A DNA stretch of 10,117 nt from Phycisphaerae bacterium. GTDB lineage: Bacteria; Planctomycetota; Phycisphaerae; UBA1845; UTPLA1. A program made the position numbers and the translations under genes. Shown here piece after piece: positions 5,850-10,117 of the stretch; position 1 is the first letter of the stretch, and every line of letters starts with the position of its first letter. The stretch is taken from contig JAJDEC010000523.1 in assembly GCA_029259995.1 (NCBI GenBank), forward strand, positions 1 through 10,117. The letters run 5' to 3'. The notes under the pieces are model-generated. The model searched no databases and was not told the origin of the DNA. It saw only the letters and a program-made list of their open reading frames with translations.

Positions 5850-7322
5850 ATGTCCCAGATTGCAAATTCCATCTCCAGCACGACAGGCGGGCGACCGGCG
5901 ACGATGCCGGCGGATCGTCGGCAACATCAGCAGCATTGGTCGAGTCCGTTCGCGGCGAAGCGGATTCATTTGATCGGGATCGGGGGCTGCGGCATGGCGA
6001 GCCTTGGCGGCGTCCTGCTTCGATGCGGTGCGATCGTCAGCGGGTCGGATTTGCGAGAGTTTGGAGATCAGGCATCGCTGGAGGAAATGGGCGCGTCGAT
6101 TCGGATCGGCCAGGCGCCCGTGAACATATCGCAGTCGTGCGATCTGGTCGTCTATTCGGCGGCGATTCGGCATGACAATCCGGAGCTCGTCGAAGCGCGT
6201 CGCCGGGTGATTCCGTGCGTCAAGTATTCGGAGATGCTGGGGCAGGTGATGCGGCTTCGCGTTGGGCATGCGATTGCCGGAACGCATGGGAAGAGTACGA
6301 CAACGGCGCTGCTCGCTTACATCCTGCGGCGCGCCGGACTCGATCCGACGTTTGTCGTCGGGGCGGGCGTTCGACAGCTCGGCGGCGGATCGGGCGTGGG
6401 CGACGGCGACGACATGATTGTGGAAGCGTGCGAATTTGATCGCTCGTTTCTGAATCTGGCGCCGAAGTACGCTGCGATTCTGAACATAGAAGAGGACCAT
6501 CTCGATTGTTTTGACGGGATCGACGCGATCAATGAGGCGTTTCGTTCTTTTGCGTCGCTCGTTCCGGCGGACGGCGTTGTGATTGCGAATGGCGAGGATC
6601 GAAACGTGGCGGCGGCGCTGGAGTCGATTGGGGCGCCGATCGAAACCTTCGGATTCGGGGAGGGGATGACTTGGCGCGCCGTTGACGTGACGCACGAGGA
6701 CGGTCGGTATCGATTCCGGCTGATGAAAGACGGCGAGCATTTCCTGGATGTTCGGCTGGACGGGCTGTATGGGCGGCACCAGGTGCTGAACGCCACGGTG
6801 GCGGCGGCGCTGGCGCATCGAGCGAACGTCGAGCCGAGCGCGATTGCCGAGGGACTGCAGCACTTTGAAGGCGCCGATCGACGATTGACCAAAAAAGGCG
6901 AGATCAACGGCGTGCTGATTCTTGACGACTACGGGCATCATCCGACGGAGATCCAGGTCACGTTACGCGCCGTGCGCGAGCGCTTGCCGGAACGTCGGCT
7001 TTGGGTGGTCTTCCAGCCGCATCAGCATTCGCGAACGCGGTTCCTGTTGAATGACTTCGCGCGGAGTTTCGGCGTCGCGGATCGACTGCTGGTCCCGGAT
7101 ATCTACTTCGTGCGTGATTCGGAACAGATGCGGGACGCCGTGTGCTCGGAAGACCTGGTCAAGCGCGTGCACGCGAATGGCGGAGACGCGACGTATCTGC
7201 CGAAACTCGAAGACATCACGCAATATATTGTCGACAATATTCGATCCGGCGACGTTGTCCTGACGATGGGCGCCGGCGACGTTTGGAAGATTTCGGATGA
7301 GCTGGTTCGCCGACTTGCCTGA
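5850..7322 (+). CDS. murC: UDP-N-acetylmuramate--L-alanine ligase
   Basis: MurC joins L-Ala to UDP-MurNAc with ATP in the cytoplasm, the first step of stem-peptide synthesis. From ATG 5850 the protein has 490 residues. Domains in order: the N-terminal UDP-binding Rossmann-like domain with GIGGCGMASLGG (43-54); the ATPase domain with P-loop GTHGKSTTT (144-152), EACEFDRSF (192-200) and NIEEDHLD (212-219); and the C-terminal domain with LDDYGHHPTEIQ (358-369), FQPHQHSRTRF (388-398) and the closing MGAGDVWK (473-480). These are the specific MurC forms of the Mur ligase motifs. Small differences from Escherichia coli are Ser for Thr in the P-loop and Cys at 194. The first 37 residues are a polar extension rich in Q, S and T, longer than usual. 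It is the first gene of the murC-murB-ddl-ftsQ row, and its end overlaps murB by 26 bp. Confidence 0.97.
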   Translation: MSQIANSISSTTGGRPATMPADRRQHQQHWSSPFAAKRIHLIGIGGCGMASLGGVLLRCGAIVSGSDLREFGDQASLEEMGASIRIGQAPVNISQSCDLVVYSAAIRHDNPELVEARRRVIPCVKYSEMLGQVMRLRVGHAIAGTHGKSTTTALLAYILRRAGLDPTFVVGAGVRQLGGGSGVGDGDDMIVEACEFDRSFLNLAPKYAAILNIEEDHLDCFDGIDAINEAFRSFASLVPADGVVIANGEDRNVAAALESIGAPIETFGFGEGMTWRAVDVTHEDGRYRFRLMKDGEHFLDVRLDGLYGRHQVLNATVAAALAHRANVEPSAIAEGLQHFEGADRRLTKKGEINGVLILDDYGHHPTEIQVTLRAVRERLPERRLWVVFQPHQHSRTRFLLNDFARSFGVADRLLVPDIYFVRDSEQMRDAVCSEDLVKRVHANGGDATYLPKLEDITQYIVDNIRSGDVVLTMGAGDVWKISDELVRRLA

Positions 7323-8181
7323 CGGCGTCGTTGAGAAGGACGCCCTGCTTGCGCCGCTGACGTGGTTCGAACTTGGCGGCCGCGCGGACTTTCTTATTCG
7401 GCCACAGGATGCGTCGCAGCTTGCCGCCGTGATTCGGCGTTGCCTCGAAGAAGGACTTCCCTATCGCGTGCTCGGGCTGGGCGCGAACATTCTTGTCCCC
7501 GATGGCGGTGTACGCGGCGTCGTGCTGCGATTGGATGCGCCGTTCTTTTCGGGGATGGAATTCAAGAGTTCATCATTGGTTGCCGGCGGCGGCGCGGACA
7601 TGACGCTGATCGTGAAGCGCTGTGTACGCGAAGGCCTTGCGGGGCTTGAGCAACTGGCGGGGATTCCCGGAACGGTCGGCGGCGGGATCGCGATGAACTG
7701 CGGCGGTCGATACGGTGACATCGCGTCGGCCGTCGAATCGGTCGATGTGCTCCAAGCGGACGGAACGCCATCGACACTTGGCCCGTCGGAGATGGGATTC
7801 GCGTATCGCGAGTCGAATGTCGGCAATCGAATTGTGACGCGTGTTCGGTTCAGTCTGCGTGACATGGACGCAGAGGCATTGCGTGCGCGCTTTCGGGAAA
7901 TCTGGGATTACAAACACAGTACGCAACCGGCACTGGGCGCGTTGAGCGTCGGGTGTATTTTTCGCAATCCGAAAGATGATTCGGCGGGCCGCTTGATTGA
8001 TTCGGCGGGCCTGAAGGGTTATCGCATCGGCAGTGCGTTTGTTTCCGAGCAACATGCGAACTTCGCGATGGCGGATCGCGGCGGAAATGCGACGGACGTT
8101 CGGAAGCTGATCGATTCGGTTCAGGATCGGGTTGAGCAGTTCTGCGGCGTGCGGCTGGAGCCCGAGGTCAAACTCTGGTGA
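7297..8181 (+). CDS. murB: UDP-N-acetylenolpyruvoylglucosamine reductase (UDP-MurNAc dehydrogenase)
   Basis: MurB reduces UDP-GlcNAc-enolpyruvate to UDP-MurNAc using NADPH and bound FAD. The 294-residue length fits the short (type II) MurB form. The FAD domain shows TWFELGGRADFLIRP (22-36), LGLGANILVPDGGVRGVVLRL (59-79) and GIPGTVGGGIAMNCGG (122-137). The substrate domain has YRESN (170-174) with the conserved Arg171. SVGCIFRNP (217-225) carries Cys220 where E. coli has the proton-donor Ser229, and LEPEVKLW (287-294) carries the conserved Glu290. ATG 7297 lies inside the murC end, with GGAAGA just upstream, giving a 26 bp overlap that suggests translational coupling. The start is reasonable because the usual family N-terminus follows within about 15 residues. 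Confidence 0.96.
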   Translation: MSWFADLPDGVVEKDALLAPLTWFELGGRADFLIRPQDASQLAAVIRRCLEEGLPYRVLGLGANILVPDGGVRGVVLRLDAPFFSGMEFKSSSLVAGGGADMTLIVKRCVREGLAGLEQLAGIPGTVGGGIAMNCGGRYGDIASAVESVDVLQADGTPSTLGPSEMGFAYRESNVGNRIVTRVRFSLRDMDAEALRARFREIWDYKHSTQPALGALSVGCIFRNPKDDSAGRLIDSAGLKGYRIGSAFVSEQHANFAMADRGGNATDVRKLIDSVQDRVEQFCGVRLEPEVKLW

Positions 8182-8242
8182 ACGATTCACGTCCGCTGCG
8201 CCGGCGGGCATGTGCATTCGAAATTCAGGCAGGGAGGCCGTG

Positions 8243-9217
8243 ATGACATTGGTCTACGATATCGCCGGGGTTCGGGAGCGATTCAATCTCAAGCATAGCG
8301 ATGAGAAACTCGCCGTCACCGTGCTTTCGGGCGGACCGGGCGGGGAGCGGGACGTGAGTCTCGATTCGGGGCGATGCGTTGCGGAAGCCCTGCTGGCGCG
8401 CGGCCACGACGTGCAGGTTGAGGACATTGCGCCGGATCAGCTTGGCGCATTAGCGCGGGAAGTCGATTGCGTCTTCGTCGCGCTGCACGGGCAGTTCGGC
8501 GAGGATGGCGACGTGCAGAGCATCCTCGAACGGCGGAAGCTGGCGTATTGCGGCAGCGGACCCGGCGCGTGTGCGTTGGCAATGAACAAGGCGGCGGCAA
8601 AGGCGCGATTTGTAGAGGGCAACATTCCGACGGCGCGATACGCCGTGGCGAATTCGGGAAACATTCGTGAAGCGATGGCGGCGTGGAATCTGCCGGTGGT
8701 TGTGAAGCCCGTTGCCGGCGGCAGCAGTCTGTCTTGTTATCTCGTTGACGACGCGACGCAATTTCGGCCGGCGATCGAGACGGTCATTGAGGAACACGGA
8801 TCCTGTCTGATCGAGCGATATGTGCCGGGGCTGGAAATCGCGATCGGGGTTCTGGGTGATCAGGCGCTGCCGGCGATCGAGATTCGGACTTCGCGACGAT
8901 TCTACGATTACCAGGCCAAGTATGTCGATGATACAACGGAGTATCGGTTCGACATCGACCTGCCCGACGCGTTGCTTCAATCGCTCGGCGAGATGAGCGT
9001 TCAGGCGCACAATTTGCTGGGTTGCCGCGACTTTTCGCGCGTAGACTGGCGTGTCGATAACAATACGATGCAAGCGTTTGTGCTTGAAGTGAATGTCATT
9101 CCGGGAATGACGTCTCATTCGCTTCTCCCCAAGGCAGCGGCTCGCGTCGGCATTGAGATGCCAGAGATGTGCCAGATGCTTGTGGAGATGGCGATTCGAC
9201 GAAAATTCTCGGCATAG
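8243..9217 (+). CDS. ddl: D-alanine--D-alanine ligase
   Basis: Ddl makes the D-Ala-D-Ala dipeptide with two ATP-grasp domains in the cytoplasm. ATG 8243 follows AGGGAGG by 5 bp and gives 324 residues. An upstream in-frame ATG at 8132 lies inside murB and adds no family sequence. Motifs: GGPGGERDVSLDSG (30-43) with the D-Ala-binding Glu35; ALHGQFGEDGDVQ (80-92); VVVKPVAGGSSL (152-163) with ATP lysine 155 and Ser161; ERYVPGLE (191-198); the omega loop FYDYQAKYVDD (220-230); FSRVDW (264-269); and LEVNVIPGMTSHSL (281-294) with Mg ligands Glu282 and Asn284. Lys226-Tyr227 match the K215-Y216 pair of E. coli DdlB; D-Ala-D-lactate ligases have Phe here, so a D-Ala-D-Ala product is predicted. The glycine-rich loop has AGGSS where E. 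coli has REGSS. It lies 61 bp after murB and 31 bp before the FtsQ-like gene. Confidence 0.96.
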   Translation: MTLVYDIAGVRERFNLKHSDEKLAVTVLSGGPGGERDVSLDSGRCVAEALLARGHDVQVEDIAPDQLGALAREVDCVFVALHGQFGEDGDVQSILERRKLAYCGSGPGACALAMNKAAAKARFVEGNIPTARYAVANSGNIREAMAAWNLPVVVKPVAGGSSLSCYLVDDATQFRPAIETVIEEHGSCLIERYVPGLEIAIGVLGDQALPAIEIRTSRRFYDYQAKYVDDTTEYRFDIDLPDALLQSLGEMSVQAHNLLGCRDFSRVDWRVDNNTMQAFVLEVNVIPGMTSHSLLPKAAARVGIEMPEMCQMLVEMAIRRKFSA

Positions 9218-9221
9218 GCGC

Positions 9222-9241
9222 CCTCGAATAAGAGATTGAGG
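9222..9241 (+). promoter_or_regulatory. Hairpin that can hide the ftsQ Shine-Dalgarno
   Basis: CCTC (9222-9225) and AAT (9227-9229) can pair with ATT (9235-9237) and GAGG (9238-9241), leaving G9226 bulged and a 5-nt loop AAGAG. GAGG is the core of the Shine-Dalgarno GAGGA (9238-9242) for the TTG start at 9249. If formed, the stem would lower initiation. The stem is short, so this is tentative. Confidence 0.35.
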
Positions 9242-9248
9242 ATCGACG

Positions 9249-10117
9249 TTGCCGCGCGGTAAATCCCCCAAGGGTCGAAAAAAGAAAAAAGACGAAACGA
9301 CGGTATCGAGCGTGATCGCGCATCTGCTGTCCGAAGATTCGGCGGCGATCCGGCGCGGCGTGCTCGTTGCCGTGATTGTCGCAGTTCTGGGCGCGGCGGG
9401 CGTTGTGGGATTGCGTCGTCTCGAGGGTCACGTCCACGCCCTGAATCAATTCGAACGCGTGCAACTCTGGGTGTTCTGGGAAGAGTGCCCGGAATTCCTG
9501 CAAAGCAGTCACAACGCGCACATTCTGCGCGGCCTTGAACATGAGATCGCGCTGAACGCGAGCGATACGATCCTGGATGAAGGACTGGCGAAGCGAGTCG
9601 CTTCGGCCTTGTCGCGTCCGGGCATCGGATGGGTGAAGGATGTACGGCGCGTGATCGTTCGGCCGGACGGGCGCGTGTCGGTGCTGTGCGATTTCCGCGA
9701 GCCGGCGGCGTACGTCGCGATGGGCCGTTCGACGTGTTATCTCGTCGACAACGAAGGCGTTCGCCTGCCGGGCGAGTACGCAGTCGAAGACTGCGAGAGC
9801 AGTCGATTATTGATGATTCGCGGCGTGGCGGAACCGGAGCCGGAAGTCGGCGGCCAGTGGTACGGCGAAGATCTGACATCGGGTTTGCGCCTCGTGTCGA
9901 TGCTCTATCAGCAGCCGTTTCGGGACCAGGTCGCGAGCATCAACGTGGAGAATTTCGGCGGACGCGTGAGTCAGCGGCAGCCGCATCTTGTGATGGCGAC
10001 GAATCGGCCGGGTTCGCGGATCTGGTGGGGACGACCGCCGAATGATGAGAGCGGCGTGGAGAATTCGGCGCGCCAGAAACTGGCGCTGTTGCAGCAACTC
10101 TACTCTGAGTATGGACG
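9249..10117 (+). CDS. ftsQ: FtsQ/DivIB-like cell division protein, N-terminal 289 residues (3' end outside window)
   Basis: The frame is open from 9240 to the window end. TGA at 9237-9239 closes it upstream and the first in-frame ATG is only near residue 158, so the gene must use a non-ATG start. TTG 9249 has GAGGA 6 bp upstream. The product has a very basic cytosolic tail (GKSPKGRKKKK, 4-14), one membrane helix (about 34-55), then an extracytoplasmic region. Residues 108-155 (ILDEGLAKRVASAL, WVKDVRRVIVRPDGRVSVLCDFREPAAYV) resemble the end of a POTRA domain. CYLVDNEGVRLP (163-174) and the strand-rich stretch to 289 match the FtsQ beta domain. In known bacteria FtsQ is a bitopic divisome protein linking wall synthases with early division proteins. 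Position after murC-murB-ddl is the classical dcw location. Sequence similarity is modest; topology and context carry the call. Confidence 0.8.
   Translation, partial: MPRGKSPKGRKKKKDETTVSSVIAHLLSEDSAAIRRGVLVAVIVAVLGAAGVVGLRRLEGHVHALNQFERVQLWVFWEECPEFLQSSHNAHILRGLEHEIALNASDTILDEGLAKRVASALSRPGIGWVKDVRRVIVRPDGRVSVLCDFREPAAYVAMGRSTCYLVDNEGVRLPGEYAVEDCESSRLLMIRGVAEPEPEVGGQWYGEDLTSGLRLVSMLYQQPFRDQVASINVENFGGRVSQRQPHLVMATNRPGSRIWWGRPPNDESGVENSARQKLALLQQLYSEYG

Noticed and set aside
8211..8220. Third copy of GTGCATTCG, upstream of ddl
   Set aside because: A single 9-mer match in a 10-kb window, without the surrounding dyads; chance is the simplest explanation.
9629..10045. 138-codon forward open frame near the window end
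   Set aside because: It is an out-of-frame shadow, very rich in Arg and Gly; the overlapping TTG-started frame has a membrane helix and FtsQ-like motifs.
1..10117. Novel defence, mobile or biosynthetic system
   Set aside because: All coding regions fit known families, there are no transposase, integrase, CRISPR, toxin or multi-gene accessory signatures, and base composition looks even across the window.

Overview
The window looks like chromosomal DNA of moderately high GC from a Planctomycetota-type bacterium, possibly near the Phycisphaerae. The main clue is the gene at 3149-4195: a secreted beta-propeller ending in a paired calcium-loop, dockerin-like tail with flanking cysteines, a tail style very common in that phylum. 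The murC and GbsR-type sequences are compatible with this. The phylum call is inference from these traits only.

Layout. 2-961 (+) is the 3' part of a beta-lactamase-fold serine hydrolase with two tandem copies of a C-terminal beta domain. It converges, 11 bp apart, on a KefB-like monovalent cation:proton antiporter (973-2646, -). A gene-free stretch of about 500 bp (2647-3148) holds several short dyads. It is followed by the secreted propeller protein (3149-4195, +), which converges on a small VOC-fold protein (4221-4625, -). The VOC gene is divergent from a GbsR/MarR-family regulator (4853-5425, +). Their shared 227 bp spacer carries two TTTCA/TGAAA dyads about five helical turns apart, one abutting a TACAAT -10-like box. 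A 424 bp gene-free leader (5426-5849) precedes a peptidoglycan/division operon: murC (5850-7322), murB (7297-8181), ddl (8243-9217) and an FtsQ-like gene (9249 to the window end).

How the genes work together. MurB completes UDP-MurNAc, MurC adds L-Ala to it, Ddl supplies D-Ala-D-Ala, and the FtsQ-like membrane protein links wall synthesis to division. This is a classical segment of the dcw cluster. The other genes look like unrelated housekeeping or accessory genes (ion homeostasis, secreted protein, small-molecule enzyme plus regulator).

The FtsQ-like gene has no in-frame ATG near its start. It begins at a TTG behind a good Shine-Dalgarno, and that Shine-Dalgarno can pair into a small hairpin. 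I see no mobile element, CRISPR array, tRNA or rRNA, no convincing intrinsic terminator, and no evidence of a new defence or biosynthetic system. The most interesting items are regulatory: the operator-like dyads at 4749-4819 and the ftsQ start.
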